DNA from: Scatophagus argus
Taxonomy: Eukaryota > Chordata > Actinopteri > Scatophagidae
Reading direction: 5' to 3'
DNA length: 64,000 nt
NCBI RefSeq assembly: GCF_020382885.2
Contig: NW_025421230.1
Span: 1 to 64,000, forward strand
In this document: positions 30,333 to 41,444 of the stretch, in pieces
How positions within the stretch are numbered: position 1 is the stretch's first letter
Layout: every line of letters starts with the position of its first letter
Position numbers and translations under genes: made by a program
Notes under the pieces: generated by a model
What the model saw: the letters and a program-made list of their open reading frames with translations, nothing else
Told to the model about the DNA's origin: nothing
Databases searched by the model: none

Positions 30333-31784
30333 TCACAAGCTGGTAATCTTTGAAAGTAATGCTCCCATAACTTCTCCATCTACAAAGCAAAAGAGAGAAA
30401 AAGAGCTATTTTAATTGAATGGAAGATTTGGCTTGCACGCCACAATCCCTTAAATTCAATACTGCAGTGAAATATGATTTCTCAGCTCAAGTTCTTACCC
30501 TCATAATCCACATTTGTTTCAGGTATCTCTTCTGTAGAATCCTCCTCCTGTCAAGGACAAAAATGACATTTACATTTCTGACGTAAAAGGGAAAATTTTA
30601 TGAACAATAAATCAAGCTTCTACCCTTAACCTTAATGAGGTTTACCACTCACCTTAATTTTCATAAGGGTTATGGTTATGTCTTCAAGTTCCATGCCCAT
30701 CTTCTCCCACAAATTCCATGTGTTCTCTATACAGTCTACCATCTTTAACATAAAAAATTATTTACTGAATTATTTTATTTATTGAATTATTTTACAAAAC
30801 AGGAACTGTAATTACTACTACATCAATTTCCTTCATTACCGTGGTCATTTCTGGCTGTGCAGGGACAAACCTCTCTTCATCAGCTGAGACATTTTCTTCA
30901 TCAGACTTCTGCTGTTTTTTTTGTTTCCAGCAGCGGAAAATTATGCCTGCCGAAATTATGATAATGAAAGTAATGGGAACAGTCACTGCGATTGATACTG
31001 CCCCATCCAGTGATGAAGTGTTTTGAGATTCCGTGGTGAGGTTCAAATGAACCGTGTGGGTTTCAGCAGTGTCATGGACCATTCCAAAAACTTGGTTGAA
31101 TACTGACATCATTACCACAACAGTAGTTGCCTGGAGTGTGTGAGGGTAGGTTCCTGTGATAGTTCCTGTGGTGATTACAGTGGTGGTTCCTGTGGTGGTT
31201 TTTGCATTGTCTTGTGAAGACAAGTCATCATGAGAGCTTGCAGAAGTTTCGGTGGATGGCAACAAACTGTAGTTTGCAGGGAAGGTGGTGACTAGTGAAG
31301 ACCTGTTCCTCAGCTTTAAGTCCACATCAGACTCAGTGCCACCATCGGAACCATAAACTGGAACAGGCACCTCCTCCATTACCATCAGCTTAATCTGACT
31401 GCTTTGGACTTCTCGAAACTTTTTTACTGTACATTGATAAGTACCTTTGTCTGTAATCTTAACACGTTTAATGGTTAGTGAAGCATCTCCATCTTGGGGA
31501 TCTGGAGAGGAAAAGTGGACTCGGCCTTCAAAACCAGTGAAGTGGTGTAGTACGTTCTCAGTGTAACAGATGAGGTGTTCCTCTTCCTCTTGACCATCTG
31601 AACGGTTGACCGTCCACTCAATCTCCAAGTCGCCAACATCCACAGAAGCAAGGGTGAAATGGCATCTGAGGCTGATGTCATGTCCTAGCGCTGCTTGGTA
31701 TTCAGAAGAGGGGCTGGTTAAATTCAATCCACAGGTGGATGTAAAAAGTACTGACACCAGACCGATGAGCAAGACCAAAGCCAT
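30333..31784 (-). CDS. Gene B: V-set/mucin-stalk membrane receptor, four coding exons
   Basis: Exon model (minus): 31,784-30,840; 30,742-30,653; 30,547-30,499; 30,379-30,333; 376 residues in total. Exon 1 encodes a signal peptide (about 1-19), a V-set with C41 and C118 (DKGTYQCTV), a Ser/Thr-rich stalk at about 160-255 with several N-glycosylation sequons and a TTTGTTTVITTGT run, a membrane helix at about 262-283 and a basic WKQKKQQK. Tail exons add 30, 16 and 14 residues; phases 0, 0 and 1 join cleanly, and each has standard AG/GT sites. The V domain resembles that of gene A (FSSPDPQDGDASL against FTSPHPQNGIASI), so the two are paralogues, but gene B lacks the C2 domain. Probable cell-surface recognition protein; ligand unknown. 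Confidence 0.8.
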
Positions 31785-31799
31785 GGAAATGTTTGGGGG

Positions 31800-32400
31800 C
31801 TTGAAGGATTAACATCAATGTGATCTGTAGGGTGTGATAGAAATAATAATACATTTGTATTTTAGAACACAATACTTGAATATGCTACTGCAATATTACC
31901 CTTTATTTCTGTACTTCAATGTTTAGGGTAAAAGCCTTGTCAAAGTCTGAAAGAGCCCTCTGAAAACTAGACTAGACTACTAGACCCACACATTTTGATA
32001 ATATTCAATTCATCCTGTTAAAACGGTTTGTTGGCTCAGTCTGAGCATGTTGAACAATGACTGTTAAATCAAAAAACAATATTGTTTGTAAATTCACAGT
32101 TTATTTTATTTTTTTTCAAAGCACTATAAATCCTTCCTTTTTTAAAAAACAGATGGTTTATGTCTTTTTTTCTTTAATATATTGTCCACCACATACAACA
32201 AATAATTTTAAAAGCCACTCTCCCTCTCCCTCTTCTTTACAGATGACCTAAAGCCTCTCTCTCTCCCTCCTCTCTCCAGAAGGGAGAACCTACCTTTCAC
32301 TTTTCACTCTCTCTTCTTTACAGACCTACCACCTCACTATCTCTCTCTCTCTCTCTGTCTCTCGTCTTTACAGACATCCAACAGTTTTTATTAACCTCAA
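31800..32400. other. No gene seen; CT-rich 3' half
   Basis: AT-rich flank upstream of gene B, then a C/T-rich tract with (CT)n at about 32,220-32,370. It contains no supported exon, though the tract could be intronic. Confidence 0.5.
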
Positions 32401-32416
32401 AGCCATTACGAGTCAC

Positions 32417-32452
32417 TCACGCGTGTGCGCGTGCGCGCATGCACACACACTT
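32417..32452. repeat. Alternating (CG/CA/TG) tract, possible Z-DNA
   Basis: CACGCGTGTGCGCGTGCGCG followed by CATGCACACACAC is a nearly perfect purine-pyrimidine alternation over about 35 bp. Such tracts can flip to Z-DNA under negative supercoiling. Confidence 0.7.
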
Positions 32453-32459
32453 AGCTTCC

Positions 32460-33900
32460 CTACCCGTGCTCCATTGGGCTCGAAAGGGCACGTGATCTCG
32501 CAATGCATTGTGCACATTGTGTGCCATTTTTGCGGGCAAAAGTTTTTTGTTTGTACATCACTTAGATACGGTGCTGCAAGAGAGTGAGACACACCAGGAA
32601 AAAATGGACTGCACAAAAGAGACAAACAATGGACTGTAACGAGACAAGCTGGACCTTGTTCCAAAGGCTTGGTACCTCGAAAAAAATAGTAAAATTGGTG
32701 GAATTGATCCATATGAGCATGTGCAGTGATATTTATCTGGGTTTGCACTTTGTATTTTCATTTGTTACCTCATTTGCACTGTTACTGGAATTTCAACAGT
32801 GTCACTGCACTGCACAATAATGTTTGTAATAAAGTGAAAAGCTTTAAAAACAAGAAGTGTTCAGACATTATTGCTTGAGTAAATGGCATGGTCTCATAGA
32901 GGACTTCTTATAGCTCAATTAAAATAGTTGGAATAACATATATACATATATATATTTCAGATATTGCTACTGAACTACAATATTTATTATCACTATCAGG
33001 CACAGTTTTATTAACTGTCTTTGTAAAGTGCAGGCCTGGTGTTTGTCGTCATATGAGGAAGTAGCAGGTGAGGAGATTTTTATGACATATCAATGACATG
33101 TTAAGGATAAATAGAAATAAGCAGAGAAAAATTAACAGCCATTCATTTTATTTTCTGAAAAAACACCACCGACACCAGTCTGAAAATGTCGTGAACACAG
33201 TAACATGTGTCGGGTGATTGCGAGGAAAGCGATGTTTGGTCGTCTCACGGTTGCTATCCCAGCCATTCCCCTGGCTTTGCTTCCACGTTGGAAATGAGAG
33301 AAATCTCACCCCATCGTTTTTTTTGTTTTGTTATTTATTGTAGCCGACGTAAACACACCTTTCAGTTGCCCACAAAACCCACAATGCATTGCGGTTTTTA
33401 CACCCCGCTACGTCACACTTTCGAGCTCTATAACAATGCCATCAGTAGGGTAGTATTTTTATCATTACTTTCCATGTCAAGTTCACATGCTTGTCGCGAT
33501 TTCTACCCCCAGGTGTTGACCTCACTGGCTCATCTATACTGTCAAAACTGTTCATTTTAAAGACTGAAAACAAACGAGCGCCGCCGTGTTGGATTGCGTT
33601 TAACGCTCACCAAATTCTGATTGGTCGAGAGGACATATCGCATTAGGCTAAAAATAGTTTCGGCGCTCATCGCGGTTTGGAAATAAACTGCATCTTGCAG
33701 TACATTTTAAGCAAGGAAATGTAGCGATTCGTCATGAAATGCTGGAGCAGTGAATAAGATCAGTACAGAATGGCATGACGAACTCATTTTTTTTAATTTG
33801 GCGTTTATTGCGTTTTGGAAAAGAGCTCTTAATTTTCGTACCTTTCGTTTTCGTGACATACAAGCACACAGTATTGTAAGTATAAAGTTATAATCAGTTT
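32460..33900. other. No gene supported; CpG-containing unique sequence
   Basis: Short frames exist (for example 33,207-33,560) but have no domain and no splice-consistent partners. A GCGCCGCCGTGTTGGATTGC stretch with ATTGGTCGAG (CCAAT-type, 33,600-33,630) could be a promoter. A TATA-like TAAAAATAG follows at 33,650. Confidence 0.35.
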
Positions 33901-33905
33901 CTTAC

Positions 33906-34126
33906 CTCCTACGTCCATTAACTGCACAATTAAGTCTCCCTGTGTTTCGCCTCATCCATTTAGCTGCACGTCTTGCTTCAACTCAGCACCTGGGAAAGCA
34001 TCGCAGATTGGCTCTCCAAATCTCGCGAGATTACGATATACCTCGCTACAAATAATGAAGCACAACACTGACAGTGACTTTAATCCTCATCAGAATCCCC
34101 AGAGGTTTTTCCACAGTGGTCTGCAG
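33906..34126. promoter_or_regulatory. Divergent promoter with TCTCGCGAGA palindrome
   Basis: The 10-bp palindrome TCTCGCGAGA is exactly at 34,021-34,030. This motif is a known activating element of CpG-rich promoters (bound by BANP). On the minus strand a candidate first exon ends at 33,906 with GACGTAGGAG|GTAAGAAA. On the plus strand one ends at 34,126 with GTCTGCAG|GTAAGAC. Two opposite first exons with the motif between them look like a divergent promoter. The partner genes are not identified; on the minus side gene B is the next gene. Confidence 0.5.
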
Positions 34127-34307
34127 GTAAGACTTGACTGATGTTTGGTCACACAGTTTGTGAAACTGAGAGAGTTGTTGGTTTTCTTACATTGTAATAT
34201 AAAGACAGTGGACCACAATGTCGATGTAGGTAGGCAGGGGCGAGTATTTCATTCCACTGATATATCTTTGTTAAGAACTTGGTGAACACCCCCGTGAAAT
34301 AGTTTCA

Positions 34308-34650
34308 GAATCAAAATCCTTTATTAAACCCTTGCAGGAAATTGTTGGATTGCAGTGCTCCATTTCACAGTACAGGTAAATAAAGAGGAAAGTAACATTA
34401 AAAAGATACAAATAAAATAAAATGGTAATTAAACCCAATCCACAAATAGTAATATAATAATAGTAATAATAATAATAAAAAAATGGAAATACAAGAATAG
34501 AAAATCAAGAAGTAAAGAAATATACCCTTCAAAATGGACACTATATACATTGTTAATATTAACTTAAATTGTGCAAATAGAAATTATATACAGAGTAGTA
34601 GGATATTTTGTGTATTGCACATATAACAAGGGTTGGGCTTCAGAAAACTG
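34308..34650 (-). repeat. LINE 3' tail and UTR, minus strand
   Basis: Starts AATCAAAATCCTTTATTAAAC CCTTGCAGG, the reverse complement of a Rex1-like terminus, and runs through an AT-rich 3' UTR with a (TAA)n patch at 34,450-34,480. There is no coding part. Confidence 0.6.
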
Positions 34651-34827
34651 GACAGTACAGTCTCTGTGACTCTTCTGTTAACATTTGATTCCACTTGGAG
34701 ATCAACTCAGAGTTTTTTCATTTAAGGCTGTAAAGGTTAGATGTTTGGTTTGTTGGTCTTTACATGCAGAGAAATTGGTCTTCAGTGACCTCTTGAAATT
34801 TGTTGTCAATTTTGGGCACTTCCTGTT

Positions 34828-35085
34828 GTGGTAGATATAGACACCATAGTTTTCTCTGGTCCCCTGCCCAATTTGGCTGGTGACCACATGTTTAGTCGCA
34901 TGTGGTCGCTTCATTGCTGGATGTCTCGGTGGTGTTCAGCAAACAACGTGGCCTATATAGACAACTGGAAAAGTTTCTGGGGAAAACCTGGTCTGGTTAG
35001 GAGAGGTGGCATCCATCCTACTTTGGATGGGGCAGCTCTCTTGTCTTTGAACATAGTAAATTCTGTACACCACCTAAAGCCATGA
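34828..35085 (+). pseudogene. L2/CR1 ORF1 esterase-like domain, C-terminal part
   Basis: The frame carries VFSGPLPN, FSRMWSLHCWMSRWC, VAYIDNWKSFWGKPGL and GIHPTLDGAALLS. A SGNH/GDSL-type esterase with a terminal D-x-x-H (here GIHPT; the Asp before His is Gly) is known for ORF1 of CR1/L2 LINEs. Its role in retrotransposition may be membrane or lipid related. The N-terminal nucleophile block is not found. Confidence 0.65.
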
Positions 35086-35298
35086 CAACTACCCAGATTC
35101 CAGACCAGGGGGCAGAGCTGCTGTCTTACACACCCTTCTGCAAGCTCCTTTCTACTGTCACCCCCCCAACCCTCTTCACACCCCATTGAAACTGAGTTGT
35201 TCATAGAGTTGTTCATGAAAATATAGTTAAAATCAAAACAACTACTCTAGTTAACCAGTCCAAGTATTAAATGTGGTTTATTAAATATTCAGTCCCTC

Positions 35299-36878
35299 AT
35301 GTCCAAATCTCTGCTAATAAATGATCTGATACTCGATCACCATATTGATGTAATGTCACTCACAGAAACCCGGTTGCAGCAGGATGAATTTCTCAGTTTA
35401 AATGAATCAACCCCTCCGTGCTGCATTAACTACCAAGTACCCAGAAATACTGATAGAGGAGGAGGAGTGGCAGCAGTTTATCAGTCACGATCTGCATATT
35501 AACCCTAAACCTACTGCTAAATACAATTCATTTGAAACTCTTACTCTTAGCTTCTCACACACAGACTGGAGAGCAGATAAACCACTTTTATTTGCTGTGG
35601 TGTGGTCCCCCAGCGCCTTATTCTGAGTTCTTAAATGAATTCCCTGACTTTCTATCATACTTAGCAATAAACTCAGACAAAGTTATCATAGTGGAAGGCT
35701 TTAACATTTGTGTGGATGTTGAAAATGACTGTCTAGCTCCTGCATTCAGATCACTGGTAGACTCAATTGGCTTCCCTCGAGGGTAAATAAACCCACTCAC
35801 TCCTTTAATCATACCCAGACCTGGTGCTAACCTATGGCATTGAGGCTGACCACCTTACAATTTTCCCCCAAAATCCTATCTTGTCCGACCACTCCTTAAT
35901 AACATTTGGATTTACTTTGGCAAACTATACTTTGCCTGGAAAAAAAATCCACTACAGCAGATACCTTTCTGACACTGCTGTATCTAAATTCAAAGAACGT
36001 GTCCCAGCAGAGCTACCCTATATTAATACAATGGAGGGCAACTATGCCAATTTCACTCCCTCACAGGTAGACGTTTATGTAGATAGCACTGCAAAACCAT
36101 TTCTTGGGACCCATAATTCTGTAGCCCCTCTGAAAAAGAAGGTTATTGACCAGAAGAGAGTAGCCCCTTGGTACAATTCAAATCTACACATATTGAAACA
36201 GAAAACTAGACAGCTGGAAAGAAAATTACATTCCAGCCAATGTGTCGAGGATCGTCAAACCTGGAAAAATAGTTTATTAATGTATAAAAAAGAACTTTGT
36301 AGCACCAGAAGGGCATATTACTCCTCATTAATAGAAAGGAACAAGAATGATCCTCGATTCCTCTTCAATACTGTGGCCAGGCTGACTAAAAACCATAGGG
36401 CTGTTGAGCCATGCATCCCCTGACTCTCAGCACTCATGATTTCTTAACTTTCTTCACTGATAAGATTGTGAACATCAGAGCGAGGATTGGCAGTAATACG
36501 CCACCAAATACAGTTTCTCTTATAGCAACCTCCACACCGTTAGTATGTTTGGAGAGCTTCTCCCCCATTCACCTCTCAGTTAAGTTAACTTCAGTCAATA
36601 CCTCACCCAAGTCATCCACTTGTCTACTCTAACATTTCTGTACTGAACCAGATCAATCTCTCTTTAGTCACAGGTTACCTCAGGCCTTTAAGGTGGCTGT
36701 CATCAAACCACTATTAAAGAAACCTTCCCTTGACCCAGATGTATTAGTTAATTACAGATCTACATCCAACCTTCCATGCATCTCCAAGATCCTTGAGAAG
36801 GTTGTCCTAGAGCGGCTACATCGACATCTCCACTCTAATCTGGATTTAGAGCACACCATAGTACTGAAACAGCACTGA
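35299..36878 (+). pseudogene. L2 endonuclease-RT, multiply frameshifted
   Basis: Endonuclease pieces: [38 protein letters not shown], and VIIVEGFNICVD where the usual GDFN is changed to GFNI. Inter-domain: PLKKKVIDQKRVAPWYNSNL and RAYYSSLIERNKNDPRFLFN. RT: AVIKPLLKKPSLDPDVLVNYR. At least five frame changes are present. The inter-domain part is close to that of the 793-codon L2 frame at 1451-3832. Confidence 0.75.
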
Positions 36879-36956
36879 TTTGCAGCAGTGCAACAGCACT
36901 GAAATTTCTAATGACCTTCTCCTGGCATCCGATAGAGGTCTTGTCTCCATACTTTT

Positions 36957-37240
36957 ATCAGAATCAGAATCAGCTTTATTGGCCAAGTTTGTGTGTACAA
37001 ACAAGGAATTTGACTCCGGAATTAGATGTACAAGTCATGTGTACTAGGCTTAAGATAGATGTTAGCTTTTCCGCAAAAGTGAGTGCAAGTCAATACACTT
37101 ATATTTTGCTGAACAGGTCTCAGTCATACACTTGCACAGTCTGTTAGTCACATGCTGCAGAGACTGGCTAATGGCTTTTTGAGCCTCTTAAACATCTGCC
37201 ATTGGGATGATGGCCTTTGCTTATTTCTGGACAAATGTTG
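36957..37240 (-). repeat. LINE 3' tail, minus strand
   Basis: CAGAATCAGAATCAGCTTTA TTGGCCAAG is the reverse complement of a (CTGATT)n-tailed Rex1-like terminus. The following 250 bp look like its 3' UTR. It cuts the L2 RT. Confidence 0.65.
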
Positions 37241-37251
37241 TTATTTATAAT

Positions 37252-37745
37252 TTAATTCAGTTCAATTTTATTTATATAGCACTGTATACAATCAAAATTG
37301 TCTCTAGGTGCTTTACAGAAACCCAGAGCCTGAACCCCCGAGCAAGCAGACAGTGGCAAGGAAAAACTCCCTTTTAACAGGAAGAAACCTTGAGCAGGAC
37401 CCGGCTCACAAGGGAGAACTATCCTGCTGAGAGTCGGCTGGGTGAAGGAAGAGAAGAAGAGGTAGACAGGATAGAGAGGATGAAAGAGAGAGAGAGAGAA
37501 AGAAACATACATGAAATAGACATAATAAATTACAAAGGACAAACATGATAGGTTGTTATAATTGGAATTGGAATTCTGAAGACTATGTATTGTATGTATT
37601 TGTTTTTTAGCTGACAAGTTAGTTATAACAGCACTACATAGAAGAACGACATAGGCAGATGTCGACAGTAGACACTGGGTTTGTAGTTCAACATGTGGAT
37701 CTGGATGGAGAGAGACCTGCAGAAAGATACAGAGAGAGAAAGAAC
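37252..37745 (-). mobile_element. L2 LINE 3' UTR fragment, minus strand
   Basis: Starts CAATTTTATTTATATAGCAC (reverse complement of the L2 terminus) and carries the block GACAGTGGCAAGGAAAAACTC, the (GA)n run and the AGATGTCGACAGTAGACACTG stretch shared with 1060 and 43,470. Confidence 0.8.
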
Positions 37746-38990
37746 CCCGATTTTCTGGCCACTGAGCTAAGGACTATCAGCACCTTGCTCAAAGCACTTG
37801 AACTTTTATTATCCACCACCTGAGAAAACAGGATTGAACTGGCACCATTTCCTTAGAAATTATTTTTGCAAATAATCCAGGCTGTTAGTGATGATGCAAA
37901 CTGGGGCTTCATATGGACAATACAATTACACAGTGTCTGAAGTATGTATGAAAAAAAAATCCATAACATTGTATACACAGATTTACAAATGTTTGGATAG
38001 TTTCTGGCCAGAAACACCTCCCTTTTTCGGGAAAACAAATGTCAGCTGGGGTAAAAGATTGTCCAATCGCACCATGAAGTTTGTCTCAAGTGGAAGTGTA
38101 ATCTGCATTTATCTGTTAGAAGTTAGAACACTAGCTTGCCGTAGAGTTTTTCTGCCCCCAAGTGGCCAAAATAAAGAACTGCTTCCTCGATGTTTTTTTC
38201 TCTCCAAATATTGATCATCTTCTGTTTGTTTTACAAAACAATTAAGTCTATACTCATGTTTACTGAAATAATTCTCAACAATTAAGTAATGTAAGTAAAG
38301 TTTTATGTCATTTGTACATAAAATGTGTGTTTTTCCTGTCATAACGTTTTTGTCAACACCATTACACCACACAATAGAAAGTTAATGATTCCTATTTTGG
38401 TTTGGTCTGATATAGATTTAGAGCATTTAAACCCTTGTGTCTGCACCTTTAGTACATGTTAAATGTGGAATATTCCTTTTTATTTAATTTTTATGCTGTG
38501 TCACATGTGCTCTTTGAGAACTCTTATCATTTGCATTTAATATAAAGAATAACAGTTCTGGACATAAATGAACACATTCTTTCATTTAAAGGAACAATTA
38601 CATGAATAATTTGGCTGTTTTAGACAAACAGATTGAAAGTATTCAAAAATACATACAAAATACAAAAGATTTTCTCCACTCAAATACATTTAACTTTGCT
38701 CATTCACTTAATTTAAAAATTTGGTGCAACAAATCACTTATCATGTAAATTTTACTTTCTTTCACCACCGTCGGACAGAGAAAATGACGGTGTTGATAAA
38801 AACAACAAACCTACAGGAGCCTTTTTGCCCTTTTTTCATTTAGCAGATGTGCAAAATTGTAAGGGGGTCCTCAGGAATATATCTGACTAACTATCTAACC
38901 AGTTTTATCTTATTTGTTTGATTTAACTGCTAAATTATAAGTGGCTTTTTCCTGTGACACTAGTTTGGATGCTTCTTTCATTTTATTTTA
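37745..38990. other. No gene seen; AT-rich unique sequence
   Basis: No conserved frame, no known repeat. A candidate acceptor TTTCATTTAGCAG near 38,835-38,850 is the only splice-like signal before the exon at 38,997. Confidence 0.5.
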
Positions 38991-38996
38991 TTCCAG

Positions 38997-39440
38997 GTTG
39001 TTAAGTACAATGGCCTCAAGGCATATTCGCCATCACTAACACCTGCTTATGGTAAATATACCATATTTCATCATATTTCCATTGCACAGTCAGTAGTGTA
39101 GATGTCAGAGATAGATGTTAACTACTGTCTGATATTATTTTGCTTCTGGATTCTTTCTCTTCAGAAAAATTGATCAGAGATTATCAAGGCCATGTTGCAG
39201 GTGCCAACCCCACAATGAAAATGCTAGAGAACGCTATATGGCATGCAATTCACATCATTCAGTCTTTGCAATTCATGGCCAACTCAAAAATCCCATCCCC
39301 ATCCCAATTTCCCAATTCAATTTTCACCAAGGTTTGTGGCTGAACTCAAAGGGCATGGATTCAGTCCGACGACACAGAAAATCTACCTCACTGATGTTGT
39401 TGGATTTGTCAAATACATTTTGAGCATGAGCCCTTCAAGT
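38997..39440 (+). pseudogene. Two exons of an unrecognised gene, frameshifted
   Basis: Exon 1 (38,997-39,051; TTATTCCAG / GTAAATATA) encodes VVKYNGLKAYSPSLTPAY. Exon 2 starts at 39,165 after TCTCTTCAG and joins in phase 1 to give EKLIRDYQGHVAGANPTMKM. The frame shifts once near 39,300-39,335 and continues as FVAELKGHGFSPTTQKIYLT and VVGFVKYI. The G-x-SP-T-x-x-x-YL pattern is like the N-terminal SAM-like domain of tyrosine recombinases, but this is weak. Exon 1 has a paralogue at 15,200. Confidence 0.45.
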
Positions 39441-39946
39441 GTGAGGCTTGAACAGAACGCTTTCAACGCCAGCGCCGTTACTCTGCACACACACATTACG
39501 CACAGCGCGTAGGGCACCAAGTGCCAGTGGGGGCACCAAAAAAAAACAGGCTCGTGAAAAAATCATTTCAATAGGCTAGGTACTAGTGACGATATGGCAC
39601 CACAAGGCATTTGTGCTTAGGGTACCCAAATGGCTAGCAACGGCGCTGTTCAACCTCAACTTGGAATTGTGAGCATGGTTGAGAGACATTGGGAGGAAAG
39701 TAGTGGGGCGCCAGCACCACAAATAAGTCAGGCAAGTTAAGCAAATAATTAACAACATTAAAGATGATGTCATTTTCCAATTTGGGGTATATGTATATAT
39801 ACTTAACTGCATTTGTCTTTTTCTGCAGCCACACTCATCAAGACATTGAAACATACAAGCTCAGTTTATTGAAATGGCACCAAAACATATAGGCACAGTC
39901 CTTGGTGAGATAAGATATAATATGGTTCAATTATTTATATAGCGCT

Positions 39947-40017
39947 GTGAAGAACAGGCTGTGCAGCCTACCCAGACTTTCAGGAAGGCAGTGTAGGCTG
40001 CACGGCTTATTCTTCAC
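39947..40017. repeat. 25-bp inverted repeat with 21-nt loop
   Basis: GTGAAGAACAGGCTGTGCAG CCTAC (39,947-39,971) pairs with 39,993-40,017 with three differences, two of which become G-U pairs in RNA. It follows an L2-like TTATTTATATAGCGC piece. It could be a small hairpin RNA, a foldback element or a chance product of repeat ends. Confidence 0.65.
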
Positions 40018-41444
40018 ATTTGGTATTGCGGTGGAAAAAATGAGGGGAATTAAGAGACTGTGAGAAAAGAAGAAAACTGTCTAAATGTATTTTATTTTAG
40101 CTCTTGCAAGAGGACTGAAACCAATAAAGTAGCAACAGGTACACTAGAAGGAGACAGTGCAAAAAATATTCTCAGCCACGTTTTTATATGAAACAGCTCA
40201 CAGATAACAACAAGGCCACAGAGAAGATGATTATTTGGATTTCTGGCTAACAGTTATTGTGTCTGAATGGGTGCCATGGCAACTCAAGGTTGCTCGTGTG
40301 TGCAAGTGTAAATCTCAGGAGAGTATGTGTATTGTGTCAATCACTGGTGCGACTAAGGTGGGCTCAACTGCCACCTGTAGCCATGTTGGTCCATGCAGCC
40401 CCACTCTTATTTGTCGTGTGTGTATAGTGGGTGGCAGCTCACCTTCAGGTTCGTTGGTAGCTTGGCACGCTACTCTCCGCTGACTTGGGAGTCATCGATG
40501 GATGGGTGTCTTCTGGCTCCGGGATGCGCTTTCAATGGTTGGCGTGGATCCAGGAGATTCTCCCAGCGACCTTTACAGCTGTCTGAATGATAAGGAGGAT
40601 CTGAAAGGGGCCTCTGAACTGCCACTGTTTCCAGTGCTTTCTCCTGAAGTTTTTGATAATCACCCAGTCGCCAGGCTTTAAGTGGTGTTGTTTTTACCCA
40701 TGAGTGGAGAGAGGAGAGTGAAACCGAGAGACTTACACAGTAGTTTAACATGTCATCATCATACAGCTTAGAGTCTAAAGAGAGTCCCTGGCCTAAGCCC
40801 TGTGTTTGGAGGCCTCCCATGAATCTCAAACGGACTCAAACTATGCTTGTTACTAATTCGCGCGCATGTGGAAAAGCACAAGAGTTGGTATCTTAACCAG
40901 CACTGGGCAGACAGATGTGAAGTCTTTTGTGTTGAGTGATATGACCCACTGCATGTGGAACCATGAGTGTGAGTTCAAAATCTCTGGAGGATGTCATTGT
41001 CTTCTCTGCAGCTGCTACAGCTCTCAGGCAGAAAGGCTGCCCTGTTGCTACTGGATAGAAAAATAAGCAAAAGGTCTAAGTTTGTCCCCATGTTTTTGAT
41101 AGAGGACAGAAGTGGCATATCCACCTTTTTGGTCCACAAACTGTACAAATGGTTTGTTTGGGATTGGCAAGCCAAGTGCACTTTTCAAATCTTCAAAGGC
41201 CTTGCTTCTGGAGTGCATATGACTTTGTTGTGAGCTGCCAATTGTTTACCATGGACTGTGGCTGAGACTGTGGCTGAGAGAGGTGCCTCTCACCTCTGAG
41301 TACTAGGAAGCTCAAAACTTGTTTTTTTTAGTTACAGTCCGTGTCGGCCGACCCTCATCTCTAACTTTTTTTAACAGGAAATATTGGAGTGCGCACTGGT
41401 GAATCATCACATGGGACAATTATGCCCGCCTTAAGTAATCAAAG

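Larger units (their letters stand above)
34690..36955 (+). mobile_element. L2-type LINE with ORF1 esterase remnant, plus strand
   Basis: Order: esterase-like ORF1 end (34,828-35,085), endonuclease (35,299-35,790), inter-domain (35,824-36,420), RT start (36,411-36,880). It stops inside the RT at 36,955, where another LINE tail on the opposite strand begins. Many frameshifts make it inactive. It covers the 5' parts that the L2 at 1-3.6 kb lacks. Confidence 0.75.

Noticed and set aside
33207-33560. 117-codon plus-strand frame
   Set aside because: No domain, no conserved partner in the window, and no convincing splice sites.
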